In this document: positions 26,122 to 32,956 of the stretch, one piece after another
How the letters are laid out: the number at the start of each line of letters is the position of its first letter
Numbering within the stretch: the stretch's first letter is position 1
DNA from: Oscillospiraceae bacterium
GTDB lineage: Bacteria; Bacillota; Clostridia; Oscillospirales; UBA929
Direction: 5' to 3'
DNA: 34,645 bases
Assembly (NCBI GenBank): GCA_031271525.1
Contig: JAISVO010000078.1
Span: forward strand, 1 to 34,645
Translations under genes and position numbers: made by a program
Notes under the pieces: model-generated
Told to the model about the DNA's origin: nothing
The model's database searches: none
What the model saw: the letters and a program-made list of their open reading frames with translations, nothing else

Positions 26122-26150
26122 AACCCCCGTCCCTTAACGAGACGGGGGTT
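26122..26150. terminator. Strong hairpin between the convergent M23 and rpsT genes
   Basis: AACCCCCGTC (26122-26131) and GACGGGGGTT (26141-26150) form a perfect 10-bp stem with a 9-base loop. TTTCTTGTGT follows on the plus strand; the minus-strand flank is less T-rich, so plus-strand termination is the better fit, with rpsT termination possible. Confidence 0.65.
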
Positions 26151-26178
26151 TCTTGTGTCGTCCGCCTTGAAGCGGAGG

Positions 26179-26442
26179 TCAACCGAGTTTGTTCAACCCT
26201 CTGGCTAGACGGCTTTTGCGTCTGGCTGCCGTATTTTTCTGGAGCAGGCCTTTTTTGACGGCCTGATCGATCAGTTTCTGCGCCTCTGTGTAGGCGGCGC
26301 CGGCTGCCTGAGCCTCACCGTCGGCTGTGAGCGCGTCCACCTTCTTGATGGTTGTTCTCACTCTGGACTTCGCCATGCGGTTATGCTCCGCTTTGTGGGC
26401 TGTGACCGATACCCGCTTCTTGGCGGACTTTATATTCGGCAA
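26179..26442 (-). CDS. rpsT: 30S ribosomal protein S20
   Basis: An 87-residue S20, a helical 16S rRNA-binding protein of the small subunit body. PNIKSAKKRV, NRMAKSRVRTTIKKV and NTAARRKSRLARGLNKL are diagnostic. The start is set at TTG 26442-26440 rather than the GTG at 26451: AAGGGGGG abuts the GTG but sits 8 bp before the TTG, and the TTG yields the usual MPNIKSA N-terminus and usual length. It is separated from rpsR by 151 bp and has its own promoter. Confidence 0.95.
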   Translation of the reverse strand: MPNIKSAKKRVSVTAHKAEHNRMAKSRVRTTIKKVDALTADGEAQAAGAAYTEAQKLIDQAVKKGLLQKNTAARRKSRLARGLNKLG

Positions 26443-26501
26443 GCCTACCACCCCCCTTTAAGTCATTATTTCAGCGCACCGCTCTCTGCGGCGCAACTCT
26501 G

Positions 26502-26530
26502 AGTATAGCACGGGTCTTGCGAAAACGCAA
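26502..26530 (-). promoter_or_regulatory. Promoter of rpsT
   Basis: On the minus strand TTGCGT (26530-26525), a 17-base spacer and TATACT (26507-26502) are present. A 6-bp inverted repeat (CTTGCG/CGCAAG, 26516-26531) overlaps the -35. The leader contains a GC-rich hairpin around 26475-26495. Confidence 0.65.
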
Positions 26531-26593
26531 GGGTTATTTGCGATGTTTTTGCCGGGCCGTAACCCCGTCTCCAAACTGTGAACCGTAAACTGG

Positions 26594-26830
26594 TTAGTCC
26601 GTCACGTAAGGCAGCAGCGCGATGTGCCGGGCGCGCTTGATGGCGAGGGTCAGCTCGCGCTGATGCGCCGCGCAGGTGCCGGTCATCCGGCGGGGCAGGA
26701 TCTTGCTGCGCTCCGAGATGTAGCGCCGAAGCTTGGGCGCGTCCTTATAGTCGATGTGTTCCACCCGGTCAACGCAGAAGGAACACACCTTCCTGCGCTT
26801 GCGCCCGCGCGGTCCGCGATCGGTAGCCAT
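26594..26830 (-). CDS. rpsR: 30S ribosomal protein S18
   Basis: A 78-residue S18, which pairs with S6 on the platform of the small subunit. HIDYKDAPKLRRYISERSKILPRR (read in parts) and AIKRARHIALLPYV are diagnostic. CSFC near residue 16 plus a later TCAAH give a possible CxxC...C...H zinc site, so this may be a zinc-type S18. The start is ATG 26830. It is last in rpsF-ssb-rpsR, 24 bp after ssb. Confidence 0.97.
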   Translation of the reverse strand: MATDRGPRGRKRRKVCSFCVDRVEHIDYKDAPKLRRYISERSKILPRRMTGTCAAHQRELTLAIKRARHIALLPYVTD

Positions 26831-26854
26831 ATTGAAAACTCCTTTTTTACAAAT

Positions 26855-27319
26855 TTAGAATGGCAGGTCCCCGTCGTCGTCGTCCAGCTCCGCGAAAGTC
26901 GCCGGAGCGTCTAGCTGAAATGGCGGCGGACCGCCGCTGTCGCGCTGCGGACGCCGCTGAGGCGGCGCGTCTTGGGGCGGCGGCGCGCCGTAGCCCTCCT
27001 GCTTCCGTTCCGCGAAATAGACGTTGTCGGCGACCACCTCAAAGGAGGTGCGTTTGTTGCCCTCTTTGTCCTCCCACTTCCGGGTTTGCAGACGGCCTTC
27101 CGCCGCTACGAGCTGCCCCTTGCGGAAATACTTGCTCACAAAGTCGGCGGTGCTCCGCCACGCCACGATGTCGATGAAATCAGTCGCTTTTTCCTCCCCG
27201 CGCGCCGTGAAATCACGCTCGACCGCGAGGGTGAAGGAGACGACGCTGACGCCGCTCTGGGTGGTCCGCAATTCCGGTTCGCGGGTCAGACGCCCCATGA
27301 GAATCACTTTGTTCAGCAT
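26855..27319 (-). CDS. ssb: Single-stranded DNA-binding protein
   Basis: A 154-residue SSB. The OB fold covers about residues 1-105 (MLNKVILMGRLTREPELR, IDIVAWRSTADF, EGRLQTRKWEDKEGNKR in parts), followed by a Pro/Gln/Arg-rich linker and the acidic tip DDDDGDLPF that docks replication and repair proteins. The start is ATG 27319. It lies between rpsF and rpsR in the order common to Firmicutes. Confidence 0.97.
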   Translation of the reverse strand: MLNKVILMGRLTREPELRTTQSGVSVVSFTLAVERDFTARGEEKATDFIDIVAWRSTADFVSKYFRKGQLVAAEGRLQTRKWEDKEGNKRTSFEVVADNVYFAERKQEGYGAPPPQDAPPQRRPQRDSGGPPPFQLDAPATFAELDDDDGDLPF

Positions 27320-27330
27320 ACTTCCGCCCC

Positions 27331-27630
27331 CTATTTGTCGTCAAGACAGACAATCAAACTCCGCATTACGACGTCGGTGATGCGATAGATACGGTCCAGC
27401 TCGGCCGGGAAATCCGGGGCGGACTCAAAGCGTACGAGGGTGTAGATGCCTTCGTTGAAATCGTTGATCTCGTAGGCGAGACGGCGCTTTCCCCAATCCT
27501 CGGCCTCGGTGATGGTTCCGTTCTGCCCGATCAGGGTCTTGAACTTCTCCGCCGCAGCCGCAGCCGCCTCTTCGGTCAGCGTGGGATTGAGGATGAATAC
27601 CGTTTCGTATTTGCTCTGCACTTTTGCCAT
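27331..27630 (-). CDS. rpsF: 30S ribosomal protein S6
   Basis: A 99-residue S6, partner of S18. YETVFILNPTLTEE, EDWGKRRLAYEIND and YRITDVVMRSLIV are diagnostic. The frame is open to 27708, but ATG 27630-27628 follows AAAGGAGGTG at ideal spacing and gives the normal length. It heads rpsF-ssb-rpsR, with a consensus promoter and a structured leader upstream. Confidence 0.97.
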   Translation of the reverse strand: MAKVQSKYETVFILNPTLTEEAAAAAAEKFKTLIGQNGTITEAEDWGKRRLAYEINDFNEGIYTLVRFESAPDFPAELDRIYRITDVVMRSLIVCLDDK

Positions 27631-27654
27631 GTTGACACCTCCTTTTGGACATTG

Positions 27655-27682
27655 GCTCCGCGTCAGGCGCGGGGCAAGGAGC
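27655..27682 (-). promoter_or_regulatory. Structured leader of rpsF, candidate S6:S18 autoregulatory element
   Basis: On the minus strand an inner hairpin CCGCG-CCTGA-CGCGG is closed by an outer GCT/AGC, with a 5'-side bulge of about seven bases rich in C. It ends about 25 bases before the rpsF ATG. Many bacteria regulate rpsF through an S6:S18-binding leader hairpin with a C-rich bulge. The match here is by general shape only. Confidence 0.4.
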
Positions 27683-27713
27683 TGTATCCGAATGTAGCGG
27701 ACACGCAAAGTAC

Positions 27714-27741
27714 ATTATACACAAATTATGGCGGTTGTCAA
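27714..27741 (-). promoter_or_regulatory. Consensus promoter of rpsF-ssb-rpsR
   Basis: On the minus strand TTGACA (27741-27736), a 16-base spacer and TATAAT (27719-27714) match both consensus hexamers perfectly, as expected for ribosomal protein genes. Confidence 0.82.
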
Positions 27742-27772
27742 TGGTGAATTTTGAATTCTCCCCCGAAAACAA

Positions 27773-27805
27773 GCGGTCCCACCGCCCCGAAGACGGTGGG
27801 ACCGC
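27773..27805 (-). terminator. Terminator of the beta-helix / F5/8C operon
   Basis: GCGGTCCCACCG (27773-27784) and CGGTGGGACCGC (27794-27805) form a perfect 12-bp stem with a 9-base loop, followed on the minus strand by TTGTTTTC. It ends the transcript 14 bp after the F5/8C gene and insulates the rpsF promoter. Confidence 0.85.
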
Positions 27806-27819
27806 AGATATACGGCGGT

Positions 27820-28479
27820 TTATTCAAACACCATAATTTCCCCGGCTTGCGACCCCGCTCCGGTGGAGCCGGATTCGGCCGCAGTGTTGGAATTGAAGAC
27901 CAACCGGATGAAGGAGATGTCAACGCCGCCAAAGTCCACGCGGACGGCGTTTCCGGTTTCCGGGTCGAAGGCGTAGCTCGTCATCGGGACAATCGTCGTA
28001 AACACCGCGCCGTCCGTACTGCCCAGAATCTCAAACTCTTGGTTCCGCGCCGCCCAGATGGCGGCGGGGTTCAGGCAGACGCCGACCGTCTTGACGTTGT
28101 AGGTGCCGCCCAGCTCGATGGTGTACTCGGCGGGGAAACCGGCGCTCTCCCAGTAGGTGAGCGGGTCGCCGTCCACCGCGTTGGCGGCGACGTAGACGTC
28201 GGTGATCGCGCCGGACTGCACCGTCTTGCCCACCGCGACGTTCTCAGTCTCGGGCATTTTTACGGTGTTCTCTTCGGGATCGGTGAACCCCTCGGGCAGA
28301 CCCGGCTCGGCTTGGTCGGGCGCCGCGACGACGGTCAGGTTGGGCGTAGGCGTCACGGTGACGGTCACCGGAACCTCAATCGGGTCTGGCACAGGCGCCT
28401 CCTGAGCGAAGGCGATCCCCGCGACGACGAGGGACGCCGCGATGACAACGCCGAAAACAATCATCAATACTTTTTGCAT
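27820..28479 (-). CDS. Exported F5/8 type C (discoidin-like) domain protein
   Basis: A 219-residue protein. An N-terminal hydrophobic segment (about 4-24, signal peptide or anchor) is followed by a Pro/Val/Thr-rich linker (EVPVTVTVTPTPN) and an F5/8C-type beta-sandwich (about 75-219; NVAVGKTVQ, NAVDGDPLTYWES, YTIELGGTYNVKTVGV, FEILGSTDG, FIRLVFNSN). Such domains often bind galactosides or other glycans (CBM32). It lies 9 bp after the beta-helix gene in the same operon. Its linker resembles the VQVTVTETVG linker of that neighbour, which suggests similar placement at the cell surface. Confidence 0.86.
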   Translation of the reverse strand: MQKVLMIVFGVVIAASLVVAGIAFAQEAPVPDPIEVPVTVTVTPTPNLTVVAAPDQAEPGLPEGFTDPEENTVKMPETENVAVGKTVQSGAITDVYVAANAVDGDPLTYWESAGFPAEYTIELGGTYNVKTVGVCLNPAAIWAARNQEFEILGSTDGAVFTTIVPMTSYAFDPETGNAVRVDFGGVDISFIRLVFNSNTAAESGSTGAGSQAGEIMVFE

Positions 28480-28488
28480 ACCGTCACC

Positions 28489-30033
28489 TCATTCCACAAT
28501 AATGTTGCTGCAAAAATCTTCGGTCCGGGCGTTCAGCGCGCCGAGGTCGGTGATCTTCTCGCCGAGGATGGTCACGTTCTTAATCGTCACGTCCTCGATC
28601 TTATGCTCCTCGTCCACCCCGGCGAAGCGGGAGGCGGGCACCCGGCCGTCGGCGGTGTTCAGCACGGTCAGCCCGTCAATCGTGATTCCTTTGGTGATCC
28701 CGTACTCGTCGGTGACCGCCGACCAGCCGGATTTTGCGAGGGTCATCTCTATCAGTTCCTTATTGACCCCGTTGTCGCCCTGCATCAGGGCGTTCTCCAC
28801 CACAATGTTCTGGTAGAGGATGTCGTGGACGTAGGCGTTATCGCTGTTGTGGATGCTGATGACCGGTTTGTGGAAGTTATAGAGCACCGTGATGTCCTTA
28901 AAGGTGATGTTGGAGATTTCGGGGTTTGCGGAACGCCCTTTGTTCGTCTCGTAGCCGATCTCCATCGACTGGGCGAGGTCGGTCCAGATCTGGATGTTTT
29001 CAAAGGTGATGTTGTCGCTGTTCTGGCTGGTGTAGTTTTTAATCACGAGAGTGTCGTCCCAAGACCGGCAGAAGCTGTCGGTCACGACGAAGTTTTTGCA
29101 GGATTGGAAGGTGAAGCCGTCGCCGTTCTGACGCCCCGAGATGACCTTGATGTTGGAGATCTCCGCGTTCTCGCTGGAGTTGGAGTTAAAGTTCCAGCAG
29201 TTGGAGTTTACAAAGATCAGCCCTTCGGCCTTGATGTTCTTGCAGCCGACAAAGTCCAGCGGTACCCGGGCGTTGCCGGTGTGCACCCACGAGTCGTAGC
29301 CCGATCCGGCGTCGATGATCCCGCGCCCCCGCACGGTCACGTTGACCGCGTTGTTCGCGAGGACGGGGGCGTGCAGCACCGCGCCGCCCGAGATATAAAG
29401 GGTCTGCTCGCTTTTGAGGGCGATCGCGCTGACTTCCCACTCGCCCGGCCCGATAAAGATGACGTTCGGGTCGTTTTTATCCGGGATGTCGGTCTCCAGC
29501 GGGTTCGCGAAGATGTGGGTCGCCTTGTTCACGCTTCCGTTGTATACCACGGTGTATTGGCCTGGCTCGGTGAGCGTGAAGGAGACGACCCCGTCGGCGA
29601 CGGTCGGGGTGATCCCGGCGGAAGCCGGCATCACGACGGCGCTCTCCACCGGGTTCCGGAGCTTCGGCATTTGGATAGAGACATCCACCGAACCCTCGAA
29701 GTCGAAATAAGCCATCGGGGTGAGGGAGGGCTGGGTGTTCTGGTTCCAGATGTGCTCATGGTTGACCTGCACGTCATAGACGAACAGGTTGCTGCCGTTG
29801 ACGGAGATGACGGCGTCCTCGGACGTTGCCATTGTCTTGGGACCTTCGTAGAGGGTGATTGTGGGCGCTTCGCCCACCGTTTCGGTCACGGTAACCTGTA
29901 CCTCCTCTGGTTCGGGGGGGGTGTTCAGCCGGGGAGCGGCGTCGGGGGCCGCGACCATAAAGACCGCGAACGCCGCGCAGAGAAGCGCCGCGACGCCCAG
30001 GCAGATGACAGGCAGGTTCTTTTTCTGATCCAT
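28489..30033 (-). CDS. Membrane-anchored parallel beta-helix protein, GH28/GH49-like
   Basis: A 514-residue protein with an N-terminal membrane helix (about 8-28) and a short VT-rich linker. Then comes a beta-sandwich-like region (about 55-190, FVYDVQVNHEHIWN, YFDFEGSVDVSI) and a right-handed beta-helix (about 195-490, LYISGGAVLHAPV, VTVRGRGIIDAG, repeated NITFENI and IKNVTI rungs). The architecture recalls GH49 dextranases and GH28 polygalacturonases. Candidate acids are the Asp of NGDGFTF and the Asp pair in SWDDTLVIKNY, but the GH28 GHG motif is not seen. Activity on an extracellular polysaccharide is likely but the substrate is unknown. The start is ATG 30033 after AGGAGG. LacI-type operator O1 sits just downstream of its promoter. 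Confidence 0.82.
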   Translation of the reverse strand: MDQKKNLPVICLGVAALLCAAFAVFMVAAPDAAPRLNTPPEPEEVQVTVTETVGEAPTITLYEGPKTMATSEDAVISVNGSNLFVYDVQVNHEHIWNQNTQPSLTPMAYFDFEGSVDVSIQMPKLRNPVESAVVMPASAGITPTVADGVVSFTLTEPGQYTVVYNGSVNKATHIFANPLETDIPDKNDPNVIFIGPGEWEVSAIALKSEQTLYISGGAVLHAPVLANNAVNVTVRGRGIIDAGSGYDSWVHTGNARVPLDFVGCKNIKAEGLIFVNSNCWNFNSNSSENAEISNIKVISGRQNGDGFTFQSCKNFVVTDSFCRSWDDTLVIKNYTSQNSDNITFENIQIWTDLAQSMEIGYETNKGRSANPEISNITFKDITVLYNFHKPVISIHNSDNAYVHDILYQNIVVENALMQGDNGVNKELIEMTLAKSGWSAVTDEYGITKGITIDGLTVLNTADGRVPASRFAGVDEEHKIEDVTIKNVTILGEKITDLGALNARTEDFCSNIIVE

Positions 30034-30051
30034 GCGGATACCTCCTATTTA

Positions 30052-30065
30052 GTTGAGCGTTAAAC
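30052..30065. promoter_or_regulatory. LacI-type operator O1
   Basis: GTTGAGCGTTAAAC is an imperfect palindrome with a central CG, typical of LacI-family sites. It starts 10 bases beyond the -10 of the beta-helix promoter, covering roughly +5 to +18. The surrounding 28 bases match the O2 region at 23 positions. Confidence 0.68.
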
Positions 30066-30075
30066 CTTTGGAGAT

Positions 30076-30104
30076 AGTATACTATAGGCTTCCGTTTGTT
30101 TCAA
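30076..30104 (-). promoter_or_regulatory. Promoter of the beta-helix / F5/8C operon
   Basis: On the minus strand TTGAAA (30104-30099), a 17-base spacer and TATACT (30081-30076) are present, followed by operator O1. Confidence 0.75.
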
Positions 30105-30123
30105 GGGGGTTATGGGTCTGTTG

Positions 30124-30139
30124 CACAAAAATTTTTGTG
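30124..30139. repeat. Perfect 16-bp A-tract palindrome between divergent promoters
   Basis: CACAAAAATTTTTGTG is a perfect palindrome with A5T5 at its centre. Its centre is about 5 bp from the midpoint between O1 and O2. It could be a second regulator's site or an intrinsic bend that favours looping. Confidence 0.55.
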
Positions 30140-30148
30140 AAAGAGTGC

Positions 30149-30177
30149 TTGACAGACCGGGCTGGTTTTGCTACACT
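30149..30177 (+). promoter_or_regulatory. Promoter of the PKTGD surface-protein gene
   Basis: TTGACA (30149-30154), a 17-base spacer and TACACT (30172-30177), followed by operator O2 at the same offset as O1 in the opposite direction. Confidence 0.75.
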
Positions 30178-30187
30178 ATATCCGAAG

Positions 30188-30201
30188 GTTAAGCGTTCAA
30201 C
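30188..30201. promoter_or_regulatory. LacI-type operator O2
   Basis: GTTAAGCGTTCAAC is an imperfect palindrome with a central CG. It starts 10 bases after the -10 of the plus-strand promoter. With O1 it defines a consensus of about GTTNANC-GNTNAAC. The centres of O1 and O2 are 136 bp apart. Confidence 0.68.
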
Positions 30202-30272
30202 TACATGCCGCGTTCCCATTGCCCCCAAAGCGGTTCCGGGTGAACCCAAAAAACGAAAAGGAGACCAACACA

Positions 30273-31160
30273 ATGAAGAAGACTATCGCGCTCGTTCTCA
30301 CACTCGTTCTCGCATTCGCGCTCGCGGTCCCGGCGTTCGCAGCCGTTCCCGACGGAGCCATCCTTTGGGACGACTTTTCCGCCCAAGACGGCAAAAGCAA
30401 TCCCGGCACAAACCCCGCCGGCAACACCATCTGGTGGGTCAACTGGGCCAACCTGATCGCCGAAGTCGTTGACGGCGTCGCGACCATCGATTACAGACCG
30501 GAAGCCTATGACCCCGCCGATACCGAAGCCCTCTGGACCAGCGAAGCGGAATACTACACCTTCGCCGGCGACTGGGCCGGAAACTGGGGTCAGGCCGTTG
30601 ACATCTGGGCGACCGCCGGACAGTACCACAAATACCTGAACATCAACATCAAGGGCGCAGCGGGTGGCGAAGAAAACGCTCTCCTTCTCAACATGCACCC
30701 CGAAGACCGCAACTTCTACACCGTGGCGTTCAAAGACCTCGTCCTCGCGGACGGTTCCAGCCCGAAGATCACCACCGACTGGCAGACCCTGACCATCGAC
30801 CTCGCGGCGTCCAACCTCCCGCAGATGACCAACGCGATGCACATCTTCGCATACAAAAACGCCGTCATCTCTCTGGATGAGGTCTACTTCACCGAGCCGA
30901 CCGGCGTCGCGATCGACACCACCAGCGTCGACACCATCATCGCCCCGTTCCCGGCAGCTTCCGGCACCGTTGCCGAATACCTCTCCGCGGCGTTCGCCGC
31001 CGGCACTCTGAACGCGGCCCCGGCTGACAGCGGCACCGACGCCCCCGCCGCTCCCTCCGCCCCGAAGACCGGCGACAGCAGCCTCCTGATCATCGCGGGC
31101 GCTGCTCTCCTCCTCTCCGCAGCCGGTGTCGTCACCGTCCTGAAGCTCCGCAAAAACTAA
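30273..31160 (+). CDS. Secreted surface protein with a PKTGD-type sorting tail
   Basis: A 295-residue protein. The signal peptide probably ends at AFA (residue 23). A beta-rich region (about 25-215) contains ILWDDFSAQDG, WGQAVDIWATAGQ, YLNINIKGAAGGEE, DWQTLTIDL and ISLDEVYFTEP, which resembles a carbohydrate-binding jelly roll, though no family is certain. A Pro/Ala-rich linker leads to PKTGD (264-268), a hydrophobic helix and a short basic end (KLRKN), the layout of a sortase signal with a non-LPXTG motif. The start is ATG 30273 after AAGGAG; the frame is open to 30168. It is the first gene behind the O2 promoter, with a long leader, and is probably strongly expressed when induced. Confidence 0.8.
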   Translation: MKKTIALVLTLVLAFALAVPAFAAVPDGAILWDDFSAQDGKSNPGTNPAGNTIWWVNWANLIAEVVDGVATIDYRPEAYDPADTEALWTSEAEYYTFAGDWAGNWGQAVDIWATAGQYHKYLNINIKGAAGGEENALLLNMHPEDRNFYTVAFKDLVLADGSSPKITTDWQTLTIDLAASNLPQMTNAMHIFAYKNAVISLDEVYFTEPTGVAIDTTSVDTIIAPFPAASGTVAEYLSAAFAAGTLNAAPADSGTDAPAAPSAPKTGDSSLLIIAGAALLLSAAGVVTVLKLRKN

Positions 31161-31194
31161 GGGTTAACCTTTAGTACGATTACATTTTAAGAAA

Positions 31195-31219
31195 AAAGGG
31201 GCAGAGGTTCTGCCCCTTT
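31195..31219 (+). terminator. Hairpin between the surface-protein gene and the lacI-family gene
   Basis: AAAGGGGCAGA (31195-31205) and TCTGCCCCTTT (31209-31219) form a perfect 11-bp stem with a 3-base loop; the T-run is part of the stem. No promoter is evident between here and the regulator start at 31245, so this may be a partial terminator that lowers regulator expression. Confidence 0.7.
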
Positions 31220-31244
31220 CGTTATACCGGTACGGGGGGACATC

Positions 31245-32255
31245 ATGACGACATTAAAGGACATAGCGAGGGAAGCCGGGGTGAGCGCCACCACCGTCTC
31301 CAACGTGATCAACAACAAGAAGCAGCGGGTCTCGCCCGAGCTGGTGGAAAAGATTCTGGGCATCATCGCGCGCGAAAACTACATCCCCAGCATGACGGCC
31401 CGGACGCTCGCGAAGAACAGCTCGCCGATTATCGGGATCATTAACCACCTGATCACCCGCCACAACGGGAGTTTTATAGCGGACCCGTTCCACAACACCT
31501 TCATGGGGAGCATTGAGGACCGGATCCGTGAAAAGGGGTTTTTCCTGATGATCCGTACGGTGGAGGATTCCCGGGGGTTGGAGGAAGTGAGCCGGAACTG
31601 GAACATGGCGGGGATGATCCTCACCGGATTGTTTCAGGATGAGTTCTTTGAAGGCGTGCGCTCGATGCGGATCCCGTATGTCCTGATCGACAGCTACATC
31701 GACCTCCCGGACGTCTGCAACGTCGGTTTGGAGGACCAAAAGGGCGGCTATATGGCGGCCCGCTACCTGCTGGAGCGGGGGCACAGGGTCATCGCGTTCA
31801 CCTCGCCGATGATCCGGAAGGACGGCGTCGTGGAAAAGCGCCTGACCGGCTACCGGCAGGCGCTGGGTGAGTTTGGCGTCCCCTATGACCCGGGTCTGGT
31901 CTTCGAGCAGGAAATTTCGATCGCCGAAGGGATGAGGCTTGGGTATCACCTCAGCGGGAAGCCGGAGGTGACCGGGATCGTCTCCACGGCGGATATTCTG
32001 GCGGCCGGGATCATGGCGGGTCTTCGCGAGAGGGGGATGCGGATCCCGGAGGATAAGTCGGTCGTCGGCTTCGACGATAACTACCTCTGCCAGATCACCT
32101 ATCCCCGTCTGACGACGGTCCATCAGGACGCCGAGGAGAAGGGTATCGTCGCGACCGAATTGATGATCGCCCAGTTAACTGGAAAACCTATCCGAGAGCG
32201 CAAGATCATCCTGCCGGTCCGGATGGTCGAACGGGAGAGCGTCCGCGCTGTTTAG
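31245..32255 (+). CDS. LacI-family transcriptional regulator
   Basis: A 336-residue regulator. The N-terminal helix-turn-helix (TLKDIAREAGVSATTVSNVIN) and hinge (about residues 45-60) are typical, followed by a sugar-binding type-1 periplasmic fold (IGIINHL, MAGMILTGLFQDE, RYLLERGHRVIAF, GIVSTADILAAG, VVGFDDNYLCQITYPRLTTV). The effector is probably a sugar or oligosaccharide from the glycan handled by the neighbours. It should bind O1 and O2, whose shape fits LacI-family sites, controlling both divergent promoters and, by read-through, itself. The start is ATG 31245 after GGGGGGA. It overlaps the convergent pgmB gene by 4 bp with no terminator between them. Confidence 0.93.
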   Translation: MTTLKDIAREAGVSATTVSNVINNKKQRVSPELVEKILGIIARENYIPSMTARTLAKNSSPIIGIINHLITRHNGSFIADPFHNTFMGSIEDRIREKGFFLMIRTVEDSRGLEEVSRNWNMAGMILTGLFQDEFFEGVRSMRIPYVLIDSYIDLPDVCNVGLEDQKGGYMAARYLLERGHRVIAFTSPMIRKDGVVEKRLTGYRQALGEFGVPYDPGLVFEQEISIAEGMRLGYHLSGKPEVTGIVSTADILAAGIMAGLRERGMRIPEDKSVVGFDDNYLCQITYPRLTTVHQDAEEKGIVATELMIAQLTGKPIRERKIILPVRMVERESVRAV

Positions 32256-32893
32256 CGGAAAATCCCCAACAAATCCGCGAACGTCCCGAGGTTCCAATCG
32301 CCGCTGCCGTGCCGCACGGCGTCCCCGATGGCGGCGGCCTTCATCCCCGCGCGGTGGGCCGCCTCGATCCCCGCGCCGGCATCCTCAACCACGGCGCAGG
32401 CCGCCGGGCTGACGCCCAAGAACTCTGCCGCTTTGAGGAAAACCTCGGGGTCGGGTTTGGAGTTCACAATGTTGTTGCCGTCCGAAACGGCGTCGAAGAA
32501 ACCGGCAAGACCGATTTTTTCGAGGATCAGCTTGGCGTTCCGGCTGGACGACCCGATGGCGAGCTTATAGCCCCGTTCCCGCAGGGTTCGCAGCGCGGAG
32601 AGGACCTCGCCGGCTAAGTCCGCCGGGGTCATTGCTTGGAGCAGGGTTTTGTATGTCTCGTTTTTTTCGGTCGCGAGCGCCGTCTTTTCGTCGGGGGACA
32701 GGTTTTTCAATTCGCTGTTTTCGAGGATGATCTCAAGGCTTTCCAGCCGGGAGACGCCCCGCAGACGGTTGTTGACCGTCTCGTCGAACGGAAGGCCCAA
32801 GCGGTCCGCGAGCGCTTTCCAGCCCAAATAGTGATACCGGTCGGTATGGACGATGACGCCGTCCAAATCAAAGATGATTGCTTGATAGTTCAT
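32252..32893 (-). CDS. pgmB: Beta-phosphoglucomutase
   Basis: A 213-residue HAD-superfamily enzyme that interconverts beta-glucose 1-phosphate and glucose 6-phosphate. The nucleophile motif is IIFDLDGVIVHTD (Asp9, Asp11). The cap has the beta-PGM pattern HYLGWKALADRLG and NNRLRGVSRLESLEIIL, then IGSSSRNAKLILEKIGL, NSKPDPEVFLKAA and VVEDAGAGIEAA. The cap motifs favour beta-PGM over a generic phosphatase. The substrate arises from inverting alpha-glucoside phosphorolysis (GH65 type); no phosphorylase is in the window. Its promoter at 32917-32945 shows no O1/O2-type site. Confidence 0.92.
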   Translation of the reverse strand: MNYQAIIFDLDGVIVHTDRYHYLGWKALADRLGLPFDETVNNRLRGVSRLESLEIILENSELKNLSPDEKTALATEKNETYKTLLQAMTPADLAGEVLSALRTLRERGYKLAIGSSSRNAKLILEKIGLAGFFDAVSDGNNIVNSKPDPEVFLKAAEFLGVSPAACAVVEDAGAGIEAAHRAGMKAAAIGDAVRHGSGDWNLGTFADLLGIFR

Positions 32894-32916
32894 TTCTCTC
32901 TATACCTCCGTGGATG

Positions 32917-32945
32917 ATTATACAATAAACCGCCCTTTTTGGCAA
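32917..32945 (-). promoter_or_regulatory. Promoter of pgmB
   Basis: On the minus strand TTGCCA (32945-32940), a 17-base spacer and TATAAT (32922-32917) lie about 24 bases before the ATG. Its spacer coincides with the left arm of the hairpin at 32927-32956. Confidence 0.72.
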
Positions 32946-32956
32946 GAGGGCGGTTT
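32927..32956 (+). terminator. Plus-strand terminator overlapping the pgmB promoter
   Basis: AAACCGCCCT (32927-32936) and AGGGCGGTTT (32947-32956) form a perfect 10-bp stem with a 10-base loop, followed by GTTTTGC. The only upstream plus-strand gene is the lacI-family gene, so its transcript would end here after running antisense through pgmB. Confidence 0.65.

Noticed and set aside
27751..30063. A 770-codon open frame on the plus strand
   Set aside because: It is antisense to the beta-helix and F5/8C genes, has a low-complexity Gly/Val/Asp/Arg composition and no recognisable domain. It is a by-product of GC-rich codon use.
31162..31169. GGTTAACC palindrome just after the surface-protein gene, as a third LacI operator
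   Set aside because: It lacks the central CG and the flanks of O1 and O2, and the partial similarity needs a gap.
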